Shown here: positions 46,672 to 57,624 of the stretch, in pieces
Layout: the number at the start of each line of letters is the position of its first letter
Position numbering within the stretch: position 1 is the first letter of the stretch
Assembly: GCF_000471905.2 (NCBI RefSeq)
Contig: NW_006498102.1
Span: 632,984 to 696,983 of the forward strand
Direction of reading: 5' to 3'
Source: Amborella trichopoda
Lineage: Eukaryota > Streptophyta > Magnoliopsida > Amborellales > Amborellaceae
Length of the DNA: 64,000 nucleotides
Position numbers and translations under genes: made by a program
The notes under the pieces: generated by a model
Told to the model about the DNA's origin: nothing
Database searches by the model: none
Seen by the model: only the letters and a program-made list of their open reading frames with translations

Positions 46672-49365
46672 TGTAAGGACCAAAATTTTCCAGGCCATGG
46701 AAATACACGTGGCGGTAGGAGTCTGATAAGAAGGGGTAACACCGCGCGTGATGAGAGAAAAGGGTAACACCGCACGTAAAGAAAGAAGGGGTAATGTCAT
46801 GCGTGAAGAGAGAGAAGGGGTAACGTTATGCATGAAAAGAGAGAAAGAGTAAAGTCGTGCGTGAAGAGAGAGAATGAGTAACGTCGTAGGTGTAAGAAGA
46901 AGGAGAAGAAGAGAATTACACAAACGACAGTAAGATGGGGCAAATGGGCTAGCACCATGCGTGAAACGCCGTGTGTGTAGTATCATGCGTGTAGCGTCGT
47001 GCATGTCACTGTCGTGCATAAACAAGACTGTCACCTGCCAGTTGCTTGCTGCCACACATGCCACTTGTCTTGTGGCATATGTGGAGCTTACCACTTGTCC
47101 AGCCTTGGGCTGCCACCCCATCCAATATGGTACTTAAGCCTCTCTCTCCCCCAACGCCATTCACCTTCTCACTCTCCCTAGAGCCTCTCAACTTAAAGCC
47201 CCTTTGTTAGCCTTGCTTCCCTTTGAAGAGCCCTTGGTAGAAGCTTGAAGGAGGACAATGGAGGAGGTTTTGGACACACCAGTGCATCTTAAGTATGTGG
47301 GTTAACTATCTTGTAGATAGTTAAATATGGATTTAGCATGAATTAAGTGTAAGAATGAGCATGAGTAGATGCATGAATAGTGGAGGTATGTGTACACTGT
47401 AATACCATGATTTCCAGCATTGTAGCTTGCCTTTGCATACCCAAAATGAGTATCAAATCTTCTTTTCTTTCCATGAAAAACATGTGACTAAGTGTTTATA
47501 TGTATCTAATGGTCAATAAGAAAGGTTTTATGTTAAGATATAGCATAATTTGGGATTAATTGGTTGTCATTTTGAATAATGCTACAACTGCACGATAATT
47601 TCCAAGAATGTTTTATGTTTTTGTAATCTACTTTTGACCTATTAAATAAGGTCCAAATGACCGTAAATCAGTGTCATTGGAAATATATATGTGTCTACTA
47701 AAATGTCCATGTTTGAATCTTGCTCAAATTATTTATACATTAATAGTTATGCTTCAAAATGTGCAAATAGGTCACTGTTGACAGATTTAGTAAAATTTCA
47801 GAATTGATGTCTCTGTTGTCACAAATTTTGACTAACCAATTGGAGATCATTTTTTTTACTGCCATTTGAAAGATATATGAATATTCTTGAAATCACATGT
47901 TGAACACATTTCGAAATTTGTCACTGTAGATAAATATCATAAAATCCAAAACCATTACTTTGGTTGTCATGAATATTTGAATACTCAAATGGAGTCCAAA
48001 TATTCTCAAACTACCCTCGTTTGAAATATTCATGTTTTTACTCGAATTTTGGTTTTGGAAATACTTCAAAATTCCTTATGGATTGAAAGTTATAACTGTA
48101 CTAAGTGGGACATGTCATTATCCGAATTGCACAGCAGGTTTCAGATGGGTTGCCTCCTTTCTAATGAGCTTTCAAATAGTTAAACAGGGTCCAAAAGCTT
48201 TCAAACTACCTCCATTTGAAATATATGTGTGTCTAATATAAAATTGGTTTTAGAAACGTTTTCGAATTCCAAATGGATCGAATATTATGACCATGTTTAT
48301 GGCTGGACGTTACTCTCTGAAATTGCAGGAAAATGTGATGCTGTGATACTGAAAATATGATATCGTGATACTGAGAATATGATACTATGATACGGTGTCG
48401 CTGATTAATATTGTGATTCTGTTATATTGAAACTTTTATATCTGTCATAATTGCTACACAATGGGTCATCCATTAGTAGTGGATACTGTTATTCTGTTAT
48501 ATTGAAACTGTTACATATGTCATGATCACTACACGAGGGGTCCTCCATTGGTAATGGATACTATGATTCAGTTATATTAAAATTGTTATATGTGCTATGA
48601 CCACTACGTAATGGGTCCTCCATTGGTAGTTAGGTCCTCCTATGATAGGTATATTGTATTATCCCTCTCTCCTGAAGGCGTAAGGAAAGGGTCAAGCCTT
48701 GCACGATTACAGCCTATCGAAAACCTCAAAGTGCGGTGGGGATTGTGTGCGTGAGTGAGTACATTACGAAATGGGACCTCCATTTGTCACTGTCCTCCCT
48801 CCTAAATGAAGGTAGAAGTTCCAAGTTACAGGATTGGCTTAGCCTGATCGATGTGGCTTCTACTTCGGAAGTAAGTAGATATGTTCTGCCTGTTTGAATT
48901 AGGCATTATATATGAACATCTGACTGTAACTGTGATAAGCATAGATGTATTTGCCATCTCAAGAACAATTGATACTCTGATATCTGAATGTTACTCTCTT
49001 TATATGGCAAATATATATTTTGATGCACGATCATACTTTGTGATGCCAGTATGATTTCTGATGAACCATATACCATGTTATTCTGTATATGCATGTAGGT
49101 GGGAATACGAGTGTATTGATCTACTTACTAGGCTTATAGCTCACTCCGCTTATTTTCACCCGTGTAGAGTGATAGTACCTGACTACGGGAATCGGATAGC
49201 AGAGTGGCGGTAGCAGACATTTGAAGCATCAGACCTGTTAGGGATTCCTTCTGCATAGTAGGTGTCTTGTGGCGATGCCACCGTGTTGTTTTGATTGATG
49301 TACTATAAAATCAGGCTTGTTAGCCTTAAACAATATTGTAAAGAATCTTGGAGTTTGAATGAATA

Positions 49366-50668
49366 CTTAGGGCCAGTTTGGATGTACCTAAAATTGGAAT
49401 ACTTTTGGATTGCATTTCAAAAATCTTTTGAAATAGACTTTAATCATTTGGACAACAGCATGTTTTTGTCAAATTTTTAAATTGAAAGAAAAAAAAACAT
49501 CCCATATCAAGGCAAAAATTGCCATTCAAAAAATTCAAATTAGACTTGAATTTTTTTTGCTTAAGTCGTGTTTCACGGGCCTCTCTCTAACCCTCACGCT
49601 CCCTCTCCTCCCTACGAAACCCTTCTCTCTCTACACCCAATGGCCATGGCCCCAAACTTCCTCTCTCTCATCGCCCCAAACTTCCTTTGCGAAACCCTTC
49701 GATCTCTACATCTAATGGCCCCAAACTTTATCTCTACCATCATCCCAAACTTCCTCTGCAAAACCATTCTCTCTCTACACCCAATGGCCATGGCCCTCGA
49801 TCTCTCCATTCTCTAGAGTATGAAGAAGAAGAAGAAGAGGAGAAGGATGAGGAGGAGGAGGAGAATCTAGAGAGAGAAACAACAGAGAGTGAAGAAGAAG
49901 AAGAATCAGACCCAGATCTACTCCAAAAGATGTTTGATAACCAGAGAGAAGAGTTGCCTAAAGAATTAAAAGCACGCAGTGCAAGAGATGAAGGAAAGCA
50001 TGTAACCATAGGCAAAGATCATAGTTCTTCTGGTTTTCAAAGCAGTGGCCAAGGTCTTCAACTCCATGCCCAAGCCTCCTTTAAAGAGCTTCCTCAGAAC
50101 TTCCATGGCGCTCACCATATAACTAGAAAAGTCTTAGAAAAAACAGAGGACAAAAAATACTAGAAAAAATGCAGAAGCGCTAACATCAGCGTTTAAAGTT
50201 CAAATGGCCAAAAATTTAGAACCAGAAAGCCCTAAAACAAAACTCGATCAGAAATGGACCCCAATACAGAACAAATAGGGAGGATAGGAAAATGGAGTCC
50301 AAAAAATTGATGAAGGCCCATAAGAGAGAGAGAGAGAAAAAAAAATGCCAGTTAGAGAGAGAAAACCTTGCGCTCTGATGAGTGGGCTGAGGTCTCAAAG
50401 AGGGTTTCAGCTTCCTCTGAAACTCCACGAACTGAAGCCTAGTGTTGAAATCGATTCGACACTATGAAGAAGAAAAGAAACAGAGAATCGCAGAGTCCAA
50501 GGCTTTAGGCCATACTGCATCTTTGAAATGGCCCTATTTCAAAAATTTAGACATCCAAACATACCAACATAATAAAATAAAACGAGAATGTTTTCTAATT
50601 GAGATGAAAAAAAGGTGTATTTTTTTCGCCCGTGAGTAGTTTTTCTTTGACATCCAAACTGGCCCTTA
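49366..50668. mobile_element. Tourist/PIF-Harbinger-like non-autonomous element nested in the LTR
   Basis: The element is 49369-50665 (1297 bases), flanked by TTA at 49366-49368 and 50666-50668. The uninterrupted 5' LTR has a single tactta|atgg at this place, which confirms the insertion point. Inverted ends: GGGCCAGTTTGGATGT and ACATCCAAACTGGCCC, perfect over 16 bases. It carries CT-rich sequence, a short tandem region (ccaatggccatggcccc words, 49600-49800) and an ORF, but no transposase. It is younger than the LTR it split. Confidence 0.93.
49687..50163 (+). CDS. acidic ORF inside the nested element, unknown
   Basis: A 158-residue open frame in the Tourist-like element. Residues about 45-75 are dominated by Glu (a gaagaagaagaggag run on the DNA level). 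They are followed by less biased sequence (DLLQKMFDNQREELPKEL, then KELPQNFHGAHHI-like words). I do not recognise it. The first third is a translation of a tandem repeat and is probably not protein. The later part could be a host exon fragment picked up by the element, since Tourist/Harbinger relatives can carry such pieces; this is speculation. It is not a transposase and has no known domain. Confidence 0.25.
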   Translation: MRNPSISTSNGPKLYLYHHPKLPLQNHSLSTPNGHGPRSLHSLEYEEEEEEEKDEEEEENLERETTESEEEEESDPDLLQKMFDNQREELPKELKARSARDEGKHVTIGKDHSSSGFQSSGQGLQLHAQASFKELPQNFHGAHHITRKVLEKTEDKKY

Positions 50669-50868
50669 ATGGTTTTAATTTATTCAGTTTTTGGTGCATG
50701 ATGTATAAGTTTTATTTAGTTTTCATGGTTTGCTTTGATTCCACACTTCTAACACGTGTTGAGCCACTCCCACTTGAGTGACGTTCGTGATCTTCGGTCG
50801 CAATCCCGCACTCTGTCGCCTTCCAGTAAGGTGAGGCAGAGGTCAAGGGACGGAGTCGTGACAATTAT

Positions 50869-53083
50869 ATCAAGAGAAATGCTGAAAAAATATTGCATCT
50901 AAACAATTAGGGCCTTTGATGATTGTCATGCAATATAAAGACGGTGTAAAATGCCAACTTTATATTATGAAAAGAGTTTTGCTAATGAGGGAAGAGGGAT
51001 GGTCAAACTCCAAAAGCAGGAAAAGTATTGTGATAGATTAGTTAGTGTTGCACCCTTGCTTAAACTTGAGGCTAAAATCTTGTTAGTTTGACGGTAACCT
51101 TTTTGTAAGTCAGTAGCTCCAAATCTAAGTTGATGTTTGTAGCCAAATGAACCATATTTCTGGGAAGCGGTATCTCTACCATTAAATGGGTTGCTTATTA
51201 AAGTAGTTGGGACTATTGTTGGTGGCACTTAACCTAGTCGTAACAGTTCATATTCATTATTACCTATTTTTATTCCATTTTTATTTGTTCTTCAAAATTG
51301 TTAATACTATCAAGAAAGAAAGGAACACTTCAAGCTCTCTCTCTCTCTAACTGCATGTTTCTGCATGTTTGTGCAAAATTATTTGAAGACCATCCATCCA
51401 ACCACTATTTTTTTTTTCCTTCTGATGGAAAAGTTTAGATTTCACCAAGGATAAAAAAAGCGCATAAAAATTTACACTTGTTGAAATGGAAAAGTTGTTA
51501 GAATCAAGGCTTCACTAATGGAGAGCAGCAGCCATGTGAAATCAAATTAATTTACAATTATTAAGATGGCAAAGTTGTTAGGATGAAAACTTTATGGATG
51601 GAGAGTTAATGATTCAATCATAACAGCCATGTGAAATCATAACTTTGGTAGCTTGATCAATTACTCAACGTCTAGGAAGTATACAACACCAATGAATGAA
51701 TAACAAAAATGACATGGAAGTTTTAAAGAATTGAAGAATCCAATTATTACAATGAGCTCTTACTCCAATGAATTCTCAATCCAATTACAAGCCTCTTTAT
51801 AATGTCTTGAAACATGTATGTGACCTGATACACAAGTATTTTGTCTCTCTTTTCTTCCTTTAATACTTCTAAACCTTTAGAAGTATTCAAACATGTATGT
51901 GACCTGATACACAAGTATTTTGTCTCTCTTTTCTTAGTTACCACCTTGATAGCTTCAATGACAAACTTCCTCGCAATTCCCTACCGCCAAGAAGAAAATT
52001 ATAATTCTAATTCCTACAAAAGAATTAGCGTTTTTTTTGTTTTTTTTCAAAGTTCAGCTTTGGAATGGTTTGAGATTGGCACAAAAAGCCAGAGTTAAAA
52101 GTCTTGAACCATGCATGAAAATATTACTAATCTGTGATCCAAAGATATTCAATAATGAAATAATTATGGATTCGAAACTCAAATCAACACTACCACTCAA
52201 GCACAATTCGTAGCAGCAACACATTATGTCGAATATTCCCTAACATAGGAAACAATACAACATGATTTACTAGAAGTTCCACACAATATGAACATATTTG
52301 AACTATGATGATCATAGATGAGAAGAGAGCCCTTGATGGTCACATCGGAGTGAGAGAGGGACCCTCTATTATCATAGGTAGAGAGTCCTTAGTGGTTAGA
52401 AGCAAGAATAAAAATAAATAGTAATTTGTATGACTTATACACCAACCTTCTCATTAAAATAAAATCAATTACTTAGATTAATAGATAACTAAAACTAAAA
52501 ATTTGCGCATCTATCATGTTCATCAATTATTTTGATCTTCCAAGAATTCGACATCGACATGATCCAAAGAACAAAAAGGCCTAAAAACTACCAAATCAAA
52601 ACCACATTATAAGGAGATTAGAGATATCTATTGATAAATGATATTAGTCATGCATTTGATCAGAAAAACATAGAGCATTACAAGGGAACAACACAACAAT
52701 TTACAAAAAAAAAAAACTGGCCATTTGTTGAATTTACTTAAGAACTACGGAAAGCTACACATTTATTAAATTTACAACAAAAACGTGACCAAGTAAACAC
52801 ACACATATGGGGCAAGGTTTTACATTCAAAACCTCAATTGCAAAATTATATCTATAATGTTATAATATTACAATACAAACCACTCAATAATATAAAAGCA
52901 TTATACATCTTAAAAAAACCCAAAAAAATAACTGCAACAAAAGTTGATATTTCCTAGCATCGCTTCATACTCAATAGAAGACTATATTATTTGCCAGAGA
53001 GAAATAACAACTTGCTTCTTGTTTGACACAAGATCGGATCCTCATCAATGCAATGCTTAAACAAAATGAGCTCTTTTATATAA
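50869..53083. other. gene-empty AT-rich stretch
   Basis: No gene recognised. It holds a short tandem duplication at 51810-51935, a (CT)n near 51335-51350 and a repeated agttgttaga-type word near 51480-51600. Confidence 0.5.
51810..51935. repeat. 47-bp direct repeat flanking a palindrome
   Basis: 51810-51856 and 51889-51935 share aaacatgtatgtgacctgat followed by acacaagtattttgtctctc exactly. Between them lies an inverted repeat aatacttctaaa / tttagaagtatt (51862-51887). Confidence 0.92.
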
Positions 53084-54338
53084 TAAAACCCAATGTTTTA
53101 AAAAACCGGTAACCCGATTCGGATCGGGTATCGAGTGAATCCATCTAAATCCTTTCAAAAAACAGGATCCGATCGAATCTGCACACGAACTCGATTGCTG
53201 ATGTCAAGAATCGTCAAGTCCCTGCAGAAAAACGCTTGAATGATGTGGCCGACCTGATCCATGCCACGTGTCAACCTTTTTTAGGAAAAAGTGCCACTCG
53301 TCCAAACGTGATACACCATCGGGCGCACTCCTACAACACGCGTGCTCTGGACTTTGTTGCATGGTAGGTTTTATGGTGCCTTGTTCAATCTTCTATGTGG
53401 GACTCTTTTGTTCTCTCACATCACCTAGGCGTGAGCCGCGGCTTTGAAATTCTAAGTGTTGCTTTAACTCTCTCTCTCCCTCCGCGACCTATCGGCTCTT
53501 TTCTAATAACTTCTCTCTCTACTAATAACCCTTCTCTCTCTCTACAAAGTTTCTTATTGTATTAATTCTATTAAAATTCTCTCACTATTAAGTACTACAA
53601 ATAAATAATTCTATTAAAATTCTTTCTCTACTGATAATCGCTTCCACTAAATAAGTTCCATATAACTTCTTTTAAAAATAAAAACTTATAAGTTAATACG
53701 ATAATAAAATAAACAAATTAAGTTAGAGATATTTATTTTATTGTCATGTTGCATTTTAAATGTTATTTTGATTATAAACAAATTTAATCAACAACAAACA
53801 CTCAATATGAGACAGGTTCTCAATATTTATATATTTTTTACAGAATACTAAAAAAATCATAATACAATTGCGACTATTCCTTTTAGAAACCTAAAAAATT
53901 AGATGTTTGAAATTTTATAGTATTTTTTGAAATAAATTTCTAATATGGAAGTGTTTTCTAATATTTTTATATAGAGAATTATTTTTTGTAATCTTATAAT
54001 ATAAAAGTATTTTTTAATAGTCTTAAATTATTTTGATGTAATATTATAATATTATATTATAATTAATAATTATACTGACATCCAAACATAAAATAGCGTC
54101 TCAATATTCACCTATTTTTATAAAATAACGAAAATAAATAATACATCACTCCTAAATTCTTTTAGAAACTAGAAGAACAATATTTTTTAGGTTTATTGTG
54201 ATTTTTAAAAGATTTTTTGAGACAAAAATTGCCGATTTCGCCAATTCTTCGATCCGATCTACTTGTTCTCCAATCCGACATGGGTACGGATGTGATCGAT
54301 TCAAGTCACCAATCCATTTTTTTAAACCTTGGTAAAAC
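53084..54338. mobile_element. probable non-autonomous DNA element (hAT- or MULE-like)
   Basis: Ends CCAATGTTTTAAAAAACCGG (from 53090) and, complemented, CCAAGGTTTAAAAAAATGG (to 54332), flanked by taaaac on both sides (53084-53089 and 54333-54338). The subterminal parts are GC-richer with repeated atccgatc/gatcgga words on both sides. The centre is AT-rich, no coding. The superfamily is unclear. Confidence 0.45.
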
Positions 54339-57300
54339 TAATCAAAGGTAAGTATCAGCATTTTGAGACTCAGCCGAAGCTAAGGGTAAGACGAGTTTTA
54401 TCCGAGTAGCCTGTACCGATTTTTAGAAGTACATATATATTTTAATGTCATTTGTATGCTATGAATGTGTGAATCGTGTATTGGGTAGCATATGTGTTTT
54501 GTTGTGAATGGTGTAATGGGTAGCATATGTGTTTTCTTTTTTTTTCGGGTTAAAGAGACTTGATAAGTATAATATCACTACTATTTCATAGTATGAGAAT
54601 TGCACAGTGGAGAACATATAAGCGAGTCTCTTAAAGTGATTGGGTTCAATTCCCCTCCCCCCCAAGGTAAGATACCTTTTTTATTTTGATTTTTTAGGTC
54701 TAAGGAGCCTGAAAATTTTATTTTTAAAAAATAGGGGCTCACTGGGAGTCAAACCCATGAATTTTTTTGGGTTGAAGAGCCTAAAACTTTTTTAAAAAAT
54801 TGATCTTTCTAAACACATCATTTCTCTCTCTTCATGTGTCAATCCTCTTTTTTTGGGTTAAGGAACCTAAAAAATTTTTAAAGACTGAACGTTCTAAATT
54901 CATCATTTCTCTCTCTTCACGTGTCAATCTTCCAACTTATCTCTCTTTTTCTTTTACCTCTGTGACTCTCCCCTATCACCTTCTCTCTATATTTTTTCTC
55001 TCCCCGTGTTTCCCTAAACTCCTCTCTCACACATTCTCTCTTTGTTACCCCCTCTCTCTCTCTCTATCTCTCTCTCTCCGCTACATGCAAGGCGGCTCTT
55101 CCATGAGAGGGCAATAGAATTTGTTGTTGAATTTATTTATTTTTCTTCTTGTATGGTTTACTGCTGAATTTATGGCTTTCCTTCTTTGGGGGTGTTGAAC
55201 AATAGTTTGCTGCTGATTTTAGAGATTTTTTTGTTGCTGAAAATGTAGTGCGACTTTTAAGTGAATTTTTAGATGGCATATTGGTTGATGTGCAACTTCT
55301 TGTTGCATACAGATTAATATATAAGTGAACTTAGGTTGATTGAAAGTTGCTTCAACCTCAGGAGCAAAGCTGTGAGAACCTATGTCTCTTTGTCCTTTAA
55401 TGCTTCTCTGAATCATAGTGTCCAAATAGCATCATGTCCCCATCCTTCCACAACTTCAGCAACTTTGGCACTTGGGTTTAGTACCACGGCAGCTGCTCTA
55501 GGTAAGGTCCACGAAGTGTTCAAACCTCAGTCCTGTGGGTCAACCAAAAATCCTATCTTTAAACCATCAGCCACCTGCAGTCTTGCATTGTTAACGTTAT
55601 TGAAGATAAAGTCACCGCTGTTTACATGATCCCACGCTCCCAAACATCTCCCTTTGCTATTTTGCTCCTTGACAAGCCAATTAACACCATCGTAACCATG
55701 TTTTTCTGCGATTGTTGTTCTTGTTGCATTCCAGCACCATCAACACTTAACCAGAAGCACTATTAATTCCATCTAATATAGCAATCTCTATTAATCTTGT
55801 TGGGGAGAGAGAGAGCAAGTGATGGGTTATTGGAGATAGAGAGAGTAAGGGTAATACGGAGAAAAAATAAGAGAGAGAGAAAAGGGGCCTGGTGAGAGTT
55901 ATATGGGGAGAGAGAAGCTTGGGGTTTGATATGTGAAGAGAGAAAAAAAAAATGTGTTTAGAAAGGGTTATCTTTCTACAATTTATTTGAGTTAAAAACA
56001 TATGGTTAAAATGGGTAAAGTTAGTCTAGACGGTTAGAAGATATTAAATATAAGATTTTTATGCCCCAAGATATGCTTTGAAACCATATATGTTTTGAAA
56101 TCTTGGGTCTATGGAGATATAAATCTTAAAAAATAAGGGGTACAGAGATAATTTCATATAATTGTTCTATTTTTGTCTTTTTTTCAGTGAACACGATCGG
56201 ACAAGTTATTCGGACTCGACCAAAAAACTCGCCTCGGCCAAAGCCCGAGTACCTTGGCCAAGTCGTGTTTTAAAACACTAGTAAGCATTTAATTAAGAAA
56301 AAGAAAAAGAAAGCTGATTTTGAAAATGTACACAAAACTAACATGATTTTGAAGAGATGGTTTCATTATCCAGTACAATTCGAAATCTCCTTTTAGTCAT
56401 CATATTAATGACAATTATTCCATCCATTTTACATAATGAGCTCTATAGATACCCCATTTTAAAACTGGTAAATTTTATGGTTTTTCTAAACCCATAGTAC
56501 CACACTATTTCAGTAGATCTTTAAACCATGGACCACCATAATCCATAATCCCCATCTTATGATTCACACCTAGCAAATCTTTTAATTTTAGGAGTTATCC
56601 ATTCTACAGCGATGGTTTTAGTAGTTATCCTTTCTACACCTAACAAATATTATAGTTATTAGTAATTATTCATTCCACACATATGGTTTTAGTAGTTATC
56701 CATTCTACGCCATATTGAGTCTATAAAAAAAAAAAACTAGCATGCCTCTTTCAAGGGGTGGGGACGTGGTAAACCAAAAAAACTAGCACCCCTCTTTCAA
56801 GGGGTAGGGACGTGGTAGGCCAAAAAATCTCAAAGATAGAGAGACTCTAGAGAAAAAACTTGTGAGCATAATCTCAAAGACAGAGAGACTCTAGAGAAAA
56901 AACTTGTGAGTATTTAGGAAAACCTAAGCTTTAGGTCGCAGACCCTAGATTAAGAGATCTATCTAACCAAGCCAAGGCCTGCTCAAAACTGAAGAGAGAC
57001 AAAGATGACGCATGACATAAACTCAGCCAATCCTGATACGGGCAAGGCCTAGAAACCTTGAGAGTCCCTGGCCAACAGCCCCGGTCTGATATTTTTTTTA
57101 TTTTTTTTTGTCTTAATTTATTTTTATTAGAATAAAATATGTTGTATTGCATTTTATTCAATCTTTCGTGCTTTTTAGATTGATGCTGGCTCTACCACTG
57201 ATCTGAAAGCAGATCTATTCGTTTTTTAATAAATTTGACCTCATATCATAATTTGATTTTCCCCACTCTATATCACTTTTTTGAAAAATCAGTTTGTAGT

Positions 57301-57350
57301 ATGGATCTGAGGGATCTTCCTCTAAATATCTCTCCAATATGCATCATAAC
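54339..57350. other. gene-empty stretch with degraded repeat material
   Basis: No gene recognised. 54376-54420 and 56200-56282 carry related ctcggcc / gacgagttt words in inverse orientation and may be the ends of a degraded 1.9-kb element. A related end is seen at 1100-1185. The interior has CT-rich tracts (54825-55080), a moderately GC-rich block (55330-55740) whose ORFs show no known domain, and AG-rich sequence (55800-55950). Short tandem duplications lie at 56730-56913. Confidence 0.45.
56730..56913. repeat. two adjacent two-copy tandem duplications
   Basis: A 46-base unit (aactagcatgcctctttcaa..., at about 56730-56775 and 56776-56821) is followed directly by a 44-base unit (atctcaaagatagagagact..., at 56827-56870 and 56871-56913). 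Copies within each pair differ at a few bases. Confidence 0.9.
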
Positions 57351-57352
57351 AG

Positions 57353-57371
57353 TTTGGCGCTCACTGTGTGA
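57353..57371 (+). other. Gypsy (Tat-type) primer-binding-site-like sequence
   Basis: tttggcgctcactgtgtgac follows ...catcataacag. The Tat/Athila-type Gypsy elements as I recall them have an LTR end followed by tttggcgcccaccgtgggg. Upstream (about 57130-57350) is AT-rich with aataaaat, compatible with an LTR 3' part. No matching second LTR or coding part is visible, so this would be a fragment. Confidence 0.4.
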
Positions 57372-57460
57372 CATTTCAAGCTAGATCCGAGTACGAAATA
57401 CGACTTTTTATTCACTATTTTTGTTTCCTTTTTTAAAAAAAAAATAGAATTTTTGGAGCA

Positions 57461-57624
57461 TCCCTTGATTGCAAGAATGTGTCAGGCTAAGTAGTCACGC
57501 ACATCCATGTAAGGCACACACTTGGTCTTGTTGGTCGTAAAATCCCTTGATTGCAAGAATGTGTCAGGCTAAGTAGTCACGCACATCCATGTAAGGCACA
57601 CACTTGGTCTTGTTGGTCGTAAAA
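57461..57624. repeat. perfect 82-bp tandem duplication
   Basis: 57461-57542 and 57543-57624 are identical over the whole 82 bases, both starting tcccttgattgcaagaatgt and ending ggtcgtaaaa. The identity points to a recent event or an assembly duplication. Confidence 0.97.

Larger units (their letters stand above)
46672..50863 (+). repeat. 3' LTR of the Gypsy element, interrupted
   Basis: Matches the 5' LTR through 49368, then is interrupted by a 1.3-kb insertion, and resumes at 50669 (atggttttaatttattcag). Without the insertion it would be about 2.9 kb. Internal array copy numbers differ from the 5' LTR, and the (TA)n of the 5' copy is absent here. Confidence 0.92.
39091..50868 (+). mobile_element. 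Ty3/Gypsy LTR retrotransposon, Del/Tekay-like chromovirus
   Basis: Flanked by the exact duplication ATTAT (39091-39095 and 50864-50868). LTRs 39096-42134 and 46672-50863 start TGTAAGGACC and end in GTGATA/GTGACA. A primer-binding site and a polypurine tract sit where expected. The interior (4.5 kb) reads gag, protease, reverse transcriptase, RNase H, integrase and a C-terminal chromodomain-like tail. The order and the roughly 3-kb LTRs fit Del/Tekay. The coding part is broken (several breaks). Over the first 100 LTR bases I count about one difference in eight, many of C-to-T type; at a rice-like rate this is about 5 million years (inference). The 3' LTR was later interrupted by a DNA transposon. 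Confidence 0.94.

Noticed and set aside
55336-55740. Moderately GC-rich block as a captured host gene
   Set aside because: Several frames read for 40-90 codons on both strands, but none shows a domain I can name, so no gene was called.
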